Assembly (NCBI RefSeq): GCF_036077095.1
Contig: NZ_CP107960.1
Span: 4,340,001-4,404,000 of the forward strand
Reading direction: 5' to 3'
DNA: 64,000 bases
From: Streptomyces sp. NBC_00376
Lineage (GTDB): Bacteria; Actinomycetota; Actinomycetes; Streptomycetales; Streptomycetaceae
Shown here: piece after piece, positions 37,338-46,010 of the stretch
How positions within the stretch are numbered: position 1 is the stretch's first letter
How the letters are laid out: the number at the start of each line of letters is the position of its first letter
Notes under the pieces: generated by a model
Databases searched by the model: none
Seen by the model: only the letters and a program-made list of their open reading frames with translations
What the model was told of the DNA's origin: nothing
Translations under genes and position numbers: made by a program

Positions 37338-37367
37338 TCAGCGGCCACGGTCGTTCCGTGGCAGGAG
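37338..37367 (-). promoter_or_regulatory. Candidate S6:S18 leader hairpin before rpsF
   Basis: On the minus strand GCCACGG-AACGA-CCGTGGC forms a perfect 7-bp stem (plus 37344-37350 and 37356-37362), flanked by a CTC/GAG outer pair with unpaired bases, including CCG context, on the 3' side just before the ribosome site. Known rpsF leaders bind S6:S18 through a hairpin with a bulged CCG. The match here is suggestive only. Confidence 0.4.
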
Positions 37368-37591
37368 GGTCGTGATGCGTGAGCATCGATGTCTCCGAGT
37401 AAAACAGCCGCCACTGACAACACCCTCCATGGAGAGGGGCTGCCGTGCTGGCCTGGGCAGACACCGGTGCAGACCGTACAGAGTACCCGCAGACCGGCCT
37501 CCGGTTGAAATCCGGTGGTCAGGAGACGCAATCTGGACACATCGGGTGTGAGCGGCGCCACCACGCGCCCCATTCGGCCAGGAGGTACTCC

Positions 37592-37906
37592 ATGGCACAG
37601 GCAATACGACCCCGTCCCCCCGTCTCACTGCTCGCCACGGACGGCAAGCCCCATCCGCTCCAGCAGACCTTTGTGGCGGTGACGCTGGTCCTCGGCCTAC
37701 TCGCCTTCGTGACGGCGATGTTCCACAACCTGCATCTGATCAGTTCGTGGGCCGGACTCATCGGGATCCTCACAGGCGCGTACGGCCAGTACATCTCGGT
37801 GACCACGCGCGAGCGGTTCCCGCTGATCATCGGCATGGGCGCGGCCGCCATCGGCTTCTTCCTGGGCATGGCACACGGCGGCCTCTTCGGCGGCGTGGTG
37901 GGCTGA
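37592..37906 (+). CDS. Small integral membrane protein
   Basis: 104 aa with three predicted helices (about residues 27-50, 52-70, 78-100). The ribosome site GGAGGT (37581-37586) fixes ATG 37592. No known domain; conserved beside the rpsF operon in streptomycetes as far as I recall. Divergent from rpsF. Confidence 0.82.
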   Translation: MAQAIRPRPPVSLLATDGKPHPLQQTFVAVTLVLGLLAFVTAMFHNLHLISSWAGLIGILTGAYGQYISVTTRERFPLIIGMGAAAIGFFLGMAHGGLFGGVVG

Positions 37907-37931
37907 CCCGGCACAGTCGCAACCGGAAGGC

Positions 37932-37971
37932 GGAACGGCGTGGGAACCACACAGGGTCCCCGCGCCGTTCC
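37932..37971 (+). terminator. Terminator after the small membrane-protein gene
   Basis: 17-bp stem (37932-37948 with 37955-37971, two G-U pairs) and a 6-base loop, 25 bp after the stop. Confidence 0.7.
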
Positions 37972-38124
37972 CCGTACAAGAAACCCCCGCAACCCGGGTC
38001 GCGACGGCGGCGGAACGGCTGGTCCCCATAGGGCCAGTCGGCGTACTCGTCGGCCACAGTAGGCTTCGGCGCGAGAGCCGGAGCCCCTGACCGATGGGGA
38101 CACACCTGCCGAGGAGCGCCCCGC

Positions 38125-39243
38125 ATGAGCCTGACCCTGAGGACCATCAGCCGAGAGCAGCATCTGGCATACATCCAGAGCCTGCCTGCGGCGAGTCACA
38201 TGCAGGTCCCGGCATGGGCGGACGTGAAGGCCGAGTGGCGCTCGGAGAGCCTCGGCTGGTTCGACAAGACCGGACAGCTCGTCGGCGCCGGACTGGTGCT
38301 CTACCGGCAGCTGCCCAAGATCAAGCGCTACCTCGCCTATCTGCCCGAGGGCCCGGTCATCAACTGGTACGCCCCGAACCTGGACGACTGGCTGCGTCCG
38401 ATGCTGGCGCACCTCAAGCAGCAGGGTGCCTTCTCCGTGAAGATGGGCCCGCCGGTCATCATCCGCCGCTGGGACGCGGCCGCCATCAAGTCGGGCATCC
38501 AGGACCCGGAAGTGAAGCGTCTGCGCGACGTCGAGGCCACCCACATCGAGCCGCGCGCCTTCGAAGTGGCGGACCGGCTGCGGAAGATGGGCTGGCAGCA
38601 GGGCGAGGACGGCGGCGCCGGATTCGGTGACGTACAGCCCCGCTACGTCTTCCAGGTGCCGCTGGCCAACCGCTCGCTCGAAGACGTCCACAAGGGCTTC
38701 AACCAGCTGTGGCGACGCAACATCAAGAAGGCCGAGAAGGCCGGCGTCGAGGTCGTCCAGGGCAGCTACGCCGAGCTCGACGAGTGGCAGCGGCTGTACG
38801 AGATCACGGCGGAGCGCGACCACTTCCGGCCGCGTCCGCTGGGCTACTTCCAGCGTATGTGGACGGCCCTCAACAACGAGGACCCCAACCGGATGCGGCT
38901 GTACTTCGCCCGGCACGAGGGCGAGAACGTCGCGGCCGCGACCATGCTGATCGTCGGCGGGCACGTCTGGTACTCCTACGGTGCGTCCGCCAACCACAAG
39001 CGCGAGGTCCGGCCCTCGAACGCGATGCAATGGCGGATGCTGCGCGACGCGTACGCCATGGGTGCCACCGTCTACGACCTGCGCGGCATCTCCGACTCGC
39101 TGGACGAAACCGACCACCTCTTCGGTCTGATCCAGTTCAAGGTGGGCACCGGCGGCCAGGCGGCCGAGTACCTCGGCGAATGGGACTTCCCGCTCAACAA
39201 GCTGCTGCACAAGGCGCTCGACATCTACATGTCGCGCCGCTGA
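38125..39243 (+). CDS. femX: FemX-type lipid II interpeptide-bridge transferase
   Basis: 372 aa FemABX family with two GNAT-like subdomains. In streptomycetes FemX uses glycyl-tRNA to add the Gly of the bridge to the LL-diaminopimelate of the stem peptide; the family is also needed for vancomycin-resistance physiology. Conserved patterns: RYLAYLPEGPVINW, LWRRNIKKAEKAGVEV, and VYDLRGISDSLDETDHLFGLIQFKVGTGG. Cytosolic. It is followed 147 bp later by an alanine-racemase-like gene in the same direction. Confidence 0.92.
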   Translation: MSLTLRTISREQHLAYIQSLPAASHMQVPAWADVKAEWRSESLGWFDKTGQLVGAGLVLYRQLPKIKRYLAYLPEGPVINWYAPNLDDWLRPMLAHLKQQGAFSVKMGPPVIIRRWDAAAIKSGIQDPEVKRLRDVEATHIEPRAFEVADRLRKMGWQQGEDGGAGFGDVQPRYVFQVPLANRSLEDVHKGFNQLWRRNIKKAEKAGVEVVQGSYAELDEWQRLYEITAERDHFRPRPLGYFQRMWTALNNEDPNRMRLYFARHEGENVAAATMLIVGGHVWYSYGASANHKREVRPSNAMQWRMLRDAYAMGATVYDLRGISDSLDETDHLFGLIQFKVGTGGQAAEYLGEWDFPLNKLLHKALDIYMSRR

Positions 39244-39390
39244 CCCACGCCGCCGGCCCGCGTCGCGCCGTACACGACGCCCCGCCGATACGCGTCGCCC
39301 CGCTGACGAATCCGGCTTCATTGGTTTGAATGGGGCTTCGGCTTCACACACCTCCCACACAGCAGTCACCAGAAGGGTTCCGGACCGGCC

Positions 39391-40422
39391 ATGGCGCTCT
39401 CCCTCTACGTCGACACCGCGCGCTGGCGGGCGCACCAGAAATCCGTCCTCGACCAGTTCCCCGGCCTCGTACCGGTCTGCAAGGGCAACGGATACGGCTT
39501 CGGCCACGAACGGCTGGCCGACGAGGCCATCCGCTTCGGCTCCGACATGCTCGCCGTCGGAACCACCTACGAGGCGGCCCGCATCAAGGACTGGTTCAGC
39601 GGCGACCTCCTGGTCCTCACTCCGTTCCGCCGGGGCGAGGAGCCGGTGCCGCTGCCCGACCGCGTGATCCGGTCCGTGTCCTCCGTGGACGGCGTGCACG
39701 CCCTGGTGGGCGCACGGGTCGTCATCGAGTGCATGAGCTCGATGAAGCGCCACGGCGTCAAGGAGGAGGAGCTCGGGCAGCTGCACGCCGCCATCGAGGA
39801 CGTACGGCTCGAAGGCTTCGCCCTGCACCTGCCGCTGGACCGCACGGACGGCTCGGACGCGGTCGAGGAGGTCATCGGCTGGATGGACCGGCTGCGCGCG
39901 GCCCGGCTGCCGCTGCACACCATGTTCGTCAGCCATCTGCGCGCCGAGGAGCTGGGCCGGCTCCAGCAGCAGTTCCCGCAGACCCGTTTCCGCGCCCGCA
40001 TCGGTACCCGGCTGTGGCTCGGCGACCACGAGGCGACGGAGTACCGGGGTGCCGTCCTGGACGTCACGCGCGTCGCCAAGGGGGACCGCTTCGGCTACCG
40101 CCAGCAGAAGGCCGCCTCGGACGGCTGGCTGGTGGTCGTCGCCGGCGGTACGTCGCACGGCGTGGGCCTGGAGGCCCCGAAGGCCCTGCACGGTGTGATG
40201 CCGCGCGCCAAGGGCGTCGCCCGCGCTGGCCTGGCCACGGTCAACCGCAACCTGTCGCCGTTCGTCTGGGCGGGCAAGCAGCGCTGGTTCGCCGAGCCGC
40301 CGCACATGCAGGTCTCGATCCTGTTCGTCCCGTCGGACGCCCAGGAGCCGAAGGTCGGCGACGAGCTGGTGGCCCATCTGCGCCACACGACCACCCAGTT
40401 CGACCGCCTCGTCGACCGTTAG
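39391..40422 (+). CDS. Alanine-racemase N-terminal-domain protein
   Basis: 343 aa. The PLP lysine is Lys31 in PVCKGNGYGFGHERLA, the alanine racemase signature. The barrel continues (HALVGARVVIECMSSMKRHG, RARIGTRLWLG) and the last third resembles the C-terminal beta domain, but without the usual catalytic Tyr-containing block that I can identify. It is probably not the main Alr, which streptomycetes encode elsewhere. Its place beside femX suggests an amino-acid racemase or PLP-binding protein acting in peptidoglycan precursor supply; this is inference. Confidence 0.8.
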   Translation: MALSLYVDTARWRAHQKSVLDQFPGLVPVCKGNGYGFGHERLADEAIRFGSDMLAVGTTYEAARIKDWFSGDLLVLTPFRRGEEPVPLPDRVIRSVSSVDGVHALVGARVVIECMSSMKRHGVKEEELGQLHAAIEDVRLEGFALHLPLDRTDGSDAVEEVIGWMDRLRAARLPLHTMFVSHLRAEELGRLQQQFPQTRFRARIGTRLWLGDHEATEYRGAVLDVTRVAKGDRFGYRQQKAASDGWLVVVAGGTSHGVGLEAPKALHGVMPRAKGVARAGLATVNRNLSPFVWAGKQRWFAEPPHMQVSILFVPSDAQEPKVGDELVAHLRHTTTQFDRLVDR

Positions 40423-40427
40423 GAAGC

Positions 40428-40460
40428 AGCCGGGTCCCTCCGGACGGGAGAGACCCGGCT
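40428..40460 (+). terminator. Terminator of the alanine-racemase-like gene
   Basis: AGCCGGGTC (40428-40436) pairs with GACCCGGCT (40452-40460), directly after the stop codon. Confidence 0.7.
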
Positions 40461-40464
40461 CTCG

Positions 40465-40486
40465 GAGCCTGTCGGGCGACAGGCTC
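40465..40486 (-). terminator. Terminator of the convergent glycosyltransferase gene
   Basis: GAGCCTGTC-GGGC-GACAGGCTC, a perfect 9-bp stem touching the stop codon at 40487. Confidence 0.7.
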
Positions 40487-41986
40487 TCAGTCGGCGACCG
40501 GTCCGCGCGCCGCGCCCCATTCCACCCGTGGCCCTTCCACCGCCGGGTGGGCATGGCGCTCCGGATGCGCCGCCCGCCCCAGCACGAACGCGTCCGGGGC
40601 CCCGTCGAGCACCCCGCCGGACGGATCGTCCGACCCGTCGCGCCGTACGACGTCCCGCTCCGGCATGAGGATGTCCCGTACGACCACGGCGCAGAGGTAC
40701 AACGTGCCCAGCAGATGCAGGGCGATCGCCAGCTGGTACCCCTCCGTGGGCAGCCCCTGGTGCTTGTCCCCGCTCGTCGTGTACGCGAGGTACATCCAGA
40801 TCCCCAGGAAGTACATGACCTCGCACGCCTGCCAGATCAGGAAGTCACGCCAGCGCGGCCGGGCCAGGGCGGCCAGGGGGATCAGCCACAGCACGTACTG
40901 CGGCGAGTAGACCTTGTTGACGAGGATGAACGCCGCGACGACGAGAAAGGCGAGCTGCGCGAAGCGCGGCCGCCGCGGCGCCATCAGGGTCAGTGCACCG
41001 ATCGCCGCGCACAGCAGGACCGTCGTCAGGGTCGAGACGGTGTTGACGGTCGAGACCTCGATGCTCTCGCCGGTCCGCTGGGTGATGATCAGCCAGAAGG
41101 AACCGAAGTCGATGCCCCGTTCCTCGCTGAACGTGTAGAACTTCTTCCAGCCCTCCGGCGCGAGGGCCATCACCGGCAGGTTCACCACCAGCCAGGACAC
41201 CGCCGCCCCGAGCGTCGCCATGCCGAACTCCCGCCACTTGCCCGCCCGCCAGCACAGGACGAACACCGGCCCCAGCAGGAACACGGGATAGAGCTTGGCG
41301 GCCGTGGCGAGCCCGATGAGGATGCCGAACGCCAGCACCCGTCCCCGGGACCACATGAGCATCGCCGCGGCCGTCAGCGCGACGGCCAGCAGGTCCCAGT
41401 TGATCGTCGCGGTGAGCGCGAAGGCCGGCGCAAGAGCGACCAGCAGCCCGTCCCAGGGGCGGCGCCGGTGCGTACGGGCGACGCAGACGGCGATGATCAC
41501 GGCGCAGATCATCAGCATGCCCGCGTTGACCATCCAGTACATCTGCTCACGGTGCTGAATGGATCCGCCCGGTGTCAGCCAGGCGGCTACCTGCATGAAC
41601 ACACCTGTCAGGACGGGGTACTCCAGGAACTGCATGTCACCGGGCAGCCGGTCGAAGTACGGCACCAGCCCGTCGGAGAAGCCCCGGGCGGCGAAGAGAT
41701 GCGGGATGTCCGAGTAACAGGCGTGCGTGTACTGCGAACCCGCGCCCCGGAACCACGCCCAGTTGTAACAGGGCAGCTTCTGCACCATGCCCAGCGCGAA
41801 CATCCCGAGAGCCACCAGCGCGATGGCGCCCACGGGCGTGAGCGCCGTGCTGCCGAGCCGTGTCCAGCGCCCCGACCTCCCGCCGATCAGCTCGCTTCCG
41901 GCCGCAGCCACCTCGTCCTGGTGGGTGGGCCGTACGACCGACCGTTCCTCGGGCTGGTGCACACTCGTGTCTTCTGCGCTTGGCAT
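40487..41986 (-). CDS. GT87-like membrane glycosyltransferase
   Basis: 499 aa with about ten to twelve hydrophobic helices. The pattern fits GT-C polyprenyl-phosphate-mannose-dependent transferases of the DUF2029/GT87 group (mycobacterial alpha-mannosyltransferases). A large loop after helix 1 (CYNWAWFRGAGSQYTHACYSDIPHL) precedes the YFDRLPGDMQFLEYPVLTG motif that is common in the group. The acceptor is unknown. ATG 41986 is chosen for spacing from AGGA; ATG 41995 is also possible. It lies downstream of the penicillin-binding protein gene in the same direction, separated by a strong terminator. Confidence 0.85.
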   Translation of the reverse strand: MPSAEDTSVHQPEERSVVRPTHQDEVAAAGSELIGGRSGRWTRLGSTALTPVGAIALVALGMFALGMVQKLPCYNWAWFRGAGSQYTHACYSDIPHLFAARGFSDGLVPYFDRLPGDMQFLEYPVLTGVFMQVAAWLTPGGSIQHREQMYWMVNAGMLMICAVIIAVCVARTHRRRPWDGLLVALAPAFALTATINWDLLAVALTAAAMLMWSRGRVLAFGILIGLATAAKLYPVFLLGPVFVLCWRAGKWREFGMATLGAAVSWLVVNLPVMALAPEGWKKFYTFSEERGIDFGSFWLIITQRTGESIEVSTVNTVSTLTTVLLCAAIGALTLMAPRRPRFAQLAFLVVAAFILVNKVYSPQYVLWLIPLAALARPRWRDFLIWQACEVMYFLGIWMYLAYTTSGDKHQGLPTEGYQLAIALHLLGTLYLCAVVVRDILMPERDVVRRDGSDDPSGGVLDGAPDAFVLGRAAHPERHAHPAVEGPRVEWGAARGPVAD

Positions 41987-42022
41987 GCCGCTCATCCTGC
42001 CGTACCGGACTGTGGAAACGAC

Positions 42023-42056
42023 GAGGGCCGCCGCACCATGTGGTGCGGCGGCCCTC
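42023..42056 (-). terminator. Terminator of the penicillin-binding protein gene
   Basis: Perfect 16-bp stem (42023-42038 with 42041-42056), 33 bp after the stop. Confidence 0.85.
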
Positions 42057-42088
42057 ATGACCGGGTCGGCCCATCGGCCGCGCGAACG

Positions 42089-44812
42089 CTATCCGGTCGG
42101 CCCGCCGAAGAATCCGCCGTTGCCGTTCCCGCCGTTGCCGTTTCCGCCGCCGTTCCCGTTCCCGCCGGTCGGCGGATCGGGTGTCGTCGTCGGACTGGTG
42201 CTGCCGCCACCGGGGCCGCCGCCGTTCGCGCCGCTGTTGGTCCCGCCGTTGTTGTGCTGGCAGTCCCAGTCGAACGTTCCGCAGGTCTCGGTGGGGTCGG
42301 GCTCCGACGGGGACTCGGTCATCGAGGGCGACTCCGTCACCGACATGGTCGGCGAGGGCGTCGTCGGCGCCGTGGGCGTCGGCGTGGGGCTCTGCGCACC
42401 GCCGCCGTAGACCTTGTCACCGATCGGACCCGGCTCCGGGAAGGTCAGGACCGGCTTCCCCTTCAGCGCACCCACCATGTAGTCGTGCCAGATCTGGGCC
42501 GGGAACGAAGCACCGTGGATCGTCCGCTCGCCACCCGTGCCGTACATCTTCTCGAACTTGCGGTTCTTGTTCGTCGCGTCGTCGTCGAGCCGGTACATGC
42601 TGATGGCTGTGGACAGCTGCGGCGTGTAACCGACGAACCAGGCCGACTTGTTGTCGTCCGTCGTACCCGTCTTGCCCGCCACGTCCCGGCCGGGGATCTG
42701 CGCGGGAGTACCGGTGCCCTTCTCGACGACGTTCTTCAGGACATCGGTGACGTTGTCGGCGATCGCGGCGTCGAAGGCACGCTTGGGGGCGTCCTTGTGC
42801 CGGTAGATGGTCTTGCCGTCGAACTTCGCCTCGGAGACCGAGAAGGGCTCGCGCTGCTGGCCACTGGCGGCGAAGGTCGCGTACGCACCGGCCATCCGGA
42901 TCGCACTGGGCGAGGACGTACCGATGGAGAACGACGGCACGTGCGAATCCGCCATCTGTTCGTCGTCCTTGAGCCCCGCGGCCATGGCGACGTTCTTCAC
43001 CTTGTCGGTGCCGACGTCCATGCCGAGCTGCACGTACGGGGAGTTGGCCGACCACTGCATCGCCTCGCGAAGGGTGATGTTGCCCTTCGACTCACCGCCG
43101 TCGTTGGCCTGCAGCCACTCCTTGCCGTTCTCGTCGGTCCAGATCTCGCCGTTGTACTTCTTGATCTTCAGCTTGTTATCGGCGTTGTAGATGCTGAGCG
43201 GCGAGACCTTGGTGCGCTCCGAGTCGTCCTGGTCCTCGGAGAGCGCGGGGTTCCGCTTGCCGTACTCCATCGCCGCCGCCAGCACGAACGGCTTGAAGGT
43301 CGAACCGACCTGCGCACCGGTGGGGTTGGCGTTGTTGGTGAAGTGCTTGGTCGCGTCCTGACCGCCGTAGATCGCCACGATGGCCCCGGTCTCGGGGTCC
43401 ACCGAGCCGCCGCCGAACTGGACGTGGGTGTCCGTCTTCGGGCGCTGCTTCGGCTTGATCTTGCTGTCGTAGACCTTCTGAACCGCGTTCTTGAGCTCGT
43501 TGACCTTCTTCTTGTTGAAGGTCGTTTTGATCTGGTAGCCGCCGCGGGACAGCATCTCCGCCGTGACGCCATGCTTGTTGTTGCTGAGGAAGTACTGCCT
43601 GGCGAGTTCGACCAGGTAACCGGTCTGGCCTTCCAGCTGGGCGTTCTTCTTCGGCAGGTCCGGCATCGGGAACTCGGTGTACTTGGCGCGCTCCGCCTTC
43701 GAAAGACGCCCGTCCTTCACCTCTTCGTCGAGGATCCACTTCCAGCGCTTCTTGGCCCGTTCGGTGTTCAGCTTCTCCGTCGCCTGCACAGGGTCGACGT
43801 CGGTGGCACCCGCCGGGTCGTAGTAGGACGCGCCCTTGAGCAGCGTGGCCAGGAACGCGCACTCGCTCGGATCCAGGTCGACGGCGTCCTTGCCGTAGTA
43901 CGTACGGGCCGCCGCCTGGATCCCCGAAGCACCTCGTCCGTAGTACGAGACGTTGAGGTAGCCCGCCATGATCTGGTTCTTCTTCATGTCGTTGCTGACC
44001 TTGAGCGTGATGAATAGTTCCTGGAACTTCCGGCTCAGGGTCTGCTCCTGGGACAGACGCGAGTTCTTCACGTACTGCTGGGTGATGGTCGATCCACCCT
44101 GCGTCTCACCGCCCGTGGCCATGTTGAACAGGGCCCTCGCGATGCCCATGGGGTCGATGCCCCGGTCATGCTCGAAGGACTTGTTCTCGGCCGAGATGAC
44201 GGCGTCCCGCATCGCTTCGGGAATCTGCTCGTAGCCGATGATCTGGCGGTTGACCGCACCGCCCGTGGCGACCATCTGCGAGCCGTCGTCCCAGAGGTAG
44301 ACGTTGTTCTGCGCCTCCGCGGCCTCGTTCACCTTGGGCTTCTCGACCATCGCGTATGCGATACCGGCGACGCCCATGAGCAGGCCGAGGAAGCCGACGC
44401 AGAGACTGGAGACCAGCTTCCAGGACGGAACCCAGCGTCGGAAGCCGTACTTGCCGGCGCGCGGGTAGTCGATGAACCGCTTCTTGGCAGGGCGCTGGGG
44501 GCCTCGGCCCCGCCCCCTGCCCGGCCCCTCGTGCCCGCCGTCACCGCCACCACGACGGCGTCCGCCGCCGCCGCGACCTGCTCCGCCGCCCTCGGCGGCA
44601 CGACGGCTCCCGCCGCCCCGCTGGGCGGCACGTCTGGCCTCGGCGCGTCCGCCGTACGGGCTGTCACCGCCGCTCGAACCGGAAGGTGACTCGGAAGTTA
44701 CTCCACGTGACGGAGCGGCGCGGCGTCCTGATGAGGACTGCTGGGCGGCTCGTCTGGCCGCTGCACGCCCGCCACCTTGCGGTTGCGGCGTTTTGCGACG
44801 GTGCTCGCTCAT
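42089..44812 (-). CDS. Bifunctional class A penicillin-binding protein
   Basis: 907 aa. A 130-residue cytosolic Arg/Gly/Ser-rich tail precedes one membrane anchor (WKLVSSLCVGFLGLLMGVAG). The GT51 glycosyltransferase domain carries SAENKSFEHDRGIDPMGI and GGSTITQQYVKN. The transpeptidase domain has SxxK in VGSTFKPF, SxN in SANSP and KTGTTDD. It polymerises lipid II and crosslinks the strands outside the membrane. The last about 75 residues are low-complexity Pro/Thr/Gly repeats, ending in GGNGNGG-type units, outside the cell. ATG 44812 is preceded by GAGGAG. Confidence 0.93.
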   Translation of the reverse strand: MSEHRRKTPQPQGGGRAAARRAAQQSSSGRRAAPSRGVTSESPSGSSGGDSPYGGRAEARRAAQRGGGSRRAAEGGGAGRGGGGRRRGGGDGGHEGPGRGRGRGPQRPAKKRFIDYPRAGKYGFRRWVPSWKLVSSLCVGFLGLLMGVAGIAYAMVEKPKVNEAAEAQNNVYLWDDGSQMVATGGAVNRQIIGYEQIPEAMRDAVISAENKSFEHDRGIDPMGIARALFNMATGGETQGGSTITQQYVKNSRLSQEQTLSRKFQELFITLKVSNDMKKNQIMAGYLNVSYYGRGASGIQAAARTYYGKDAVDLDPSECAFLATLLKGASYYDPAGATDVDPVQATEKLNTERAKKRWKWILDEEVKDGRLSKAERAKYTEFPMPDLPKKNAQLEGQTGYLVELARQYFLSNNKHGVTAEMLSRGGYQIKTTFNKKKVNELKNAVQKVYDSKIKPKQRPKTDTHVQFGGGSVDPETGAIVAIYGGQDATKHFTNNANPTGAQVGSTFKPFVLAAAMEYGKRNPALSEDQDDSERTKVSPLSIYNADNKLKIKKYNGEIWTDENGKEWLQANDGGESKGNITLREAMQWSANSPYVQLGMDVGTDKVKNVAMAAGLKDDEQMADSHVPSFSIGTSSPSAIRMAGAYATFAASGQQREPFSVSEAKFDGKTIYRHKDAPKRAFDAAIADNVTDVLKNVVEKGTGTPAQIPGRDVAGKTGTTDDNKSAWFVGYTPQLSTAISMYRLDDDATNKNRKFEKMYGTGGERTIHGASFPAQIWHDYMVGALKGKPVLTFPEPGPIGDKVYGGGAQSPTPTPTAPTTPSPTMSVTESPSMTESPSEPDPTETCGTFDWDCQHNNGGTNSGANGGGPGGGSTSPTTTPDPPTGGNGNGGGNGNGGNGNGGFFGGPTG

Positions 44813-45239
44813 CGAACGACTACTCCTCGGGCAGGCGAGAGCGCCTGGAAGCGGCAGTTGAGATCCGGTCCCCCGAATTACGGACAAGCCCTGAGACGGG
44901 CTCGTCCGCCATGCGTCCGGCTGGCCCACGGAGAGTGACGCGCGGGCGCGTCGCGCGGTTACCGGTGGTCTGCATGCCGCACAGACTACGCACGGCCAAA
45001 ACCCCCCTAGGGCCGAACTTCACCCCAAACAACGCAAGTCGGTGCCTATGAATTCACGATGTGACGCCGTTCACGATGACTCCCCTTGTCGCATCGCGAC
45101 TCCCGATCTATCGTCGGGATGTATCGAGTCGATACATCAGCTCGGTACATCGGCCCGGCATCGGGCTCCGCAGAAGCACTCGGACGCACTCAAAGCACTC
45201 GGACACACCCGGGCGCACTCGGAGAAGGAGGAGGCGAAG
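44813..45239. other. 427-bp intergenic region with a regulator operator
   Basis: Divergent promoters for the penicillin-binding protein and PadR genes. The main structure is the dyad 45118-45138, near further ATGTATC/GTACAT elements (45119-45152). No credible ORF. Confidence 0.6.
45118..45138. promoter_or_regulatory. Operator-like palindrome for the PadR regulator
   Basis: GATGTATCG-AGT-CGATACATC, a perfect 9-bp inverted repeat 102 bp before the PadR gene. A third GTACATC element follows at 45145-45152. ATGT...ACAT dyads are characteristic of PadR sites. Confidence 0.65.
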
Positions 45240-45947
45240 TTGAGCAGACGCTCCGGCATCCTCGAATTCGCCGTTCTCGGCCTGCTCCGCGAGTCCCCGA
45301 TGCACGGCTACGAGCTGCGCAAGCGCCTCAACACCTCGTTGGGGATCTTCCGTGCCTTCAGCTACGGCACCCTCTACCCCTGCCTCAAGACGCTGGTCGC
45401 CAACGGCTGGTTGATCGAGGAGCCGGGTGCCGCCCCCGTCGACCAGCCGCCCGCAACCGGCCGTGCGGTCGCCCCCTCCTCCTCACTGGCCGGACGCCGC
45501 GCCAAGATCGTCTACCGGCTGACGGCGGAAGGTAAGGAGCACTTCGAGGAGCTGCTCTCGCACACCGGCCCCGACTCCTGGGAGGACGAGCATTTCGCAG
45601 CCCGCTTCGCCTTCTTCGGACAGACGGAGCACGAGGTGCGGATGCGCGTGCTGGAAGGCCGGCGCAGCCGGCTCGAGGAGCGGCTGGAGAAGATGCGGGC
45701 CTCACTGGCCCGCACCCGGGAGCGCCTCGACGACTACACACTTGAGCTGCAGCGACACGGCATGGAGTCCGTGGAGCGCGAAGTGCGCTGGCTGAACGAG
45801 CTCATCGAGAGCGAGCGGTCGGGACGGGATCAGCGACGATCCTCGCCCGGGAGCGAAGCTCAGCAGAACACCGCAGGAGAGACGGGCGGCCTGCCCCGGC
45901 GCCGGGGTGACACCCCGCCGGATCCGTCCGACGACACCGCAGAGTGA
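45240..45947 (+). CDS. PadR-family transcriptional regulator
   Basis: 235 aa. The winged helix is LEFAVLGLLRESPMHGYELRKRLNT with the YGTLYPCLKTLVANGWLIEE wing (residues 5-65). A C-terminal Vir-like helical dimer domain follows, then a Pro/Arg tail. TTG 45240 (LSRRSGILEF) is the start: GGAGGAGG sits 5-6 bp before it and the protein begins at the fold. Upstream ATGs in frame would include DNA with the operator. The ino1 gene follows 63 bp later. Confidence 0.9.
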   Translation: MSRRSGILEFAVLGLLRESPMHGYELRKRLNTSLGIFRAFSYGTLYPCLKTLVANGWLIEEPGAAPVDQPPATGRAVAPSSSLAGRRAKIVYRLTAEGKEHFEELLSHTGPDSWEDEHFAARFAFFGQTEHEVRMRVLEGRRSRLEERLEKMRASLARTRERLDDYTLELQRHGMESVEREVRWLNELIESERSGRDQRRSSPGSEAQQNTAGETGGLPRRRGDTPPDPSDDTAE

Positions 45948-46010
45948 GGTCCCCCGCAGATCCGCGGGGCCTTCATCGGAAACATCCAAAACACACAGGG
46001 AGCAACCGGA

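Noticed and set aside
42089..42420. Repeat expansion in the penicillin-binding protein 3' end as a mobile or CRISPR-like array
   Set aside because: It is an in-frame Gly/Asn and Pro/Thr low-complexity tail; units are short and irregular.
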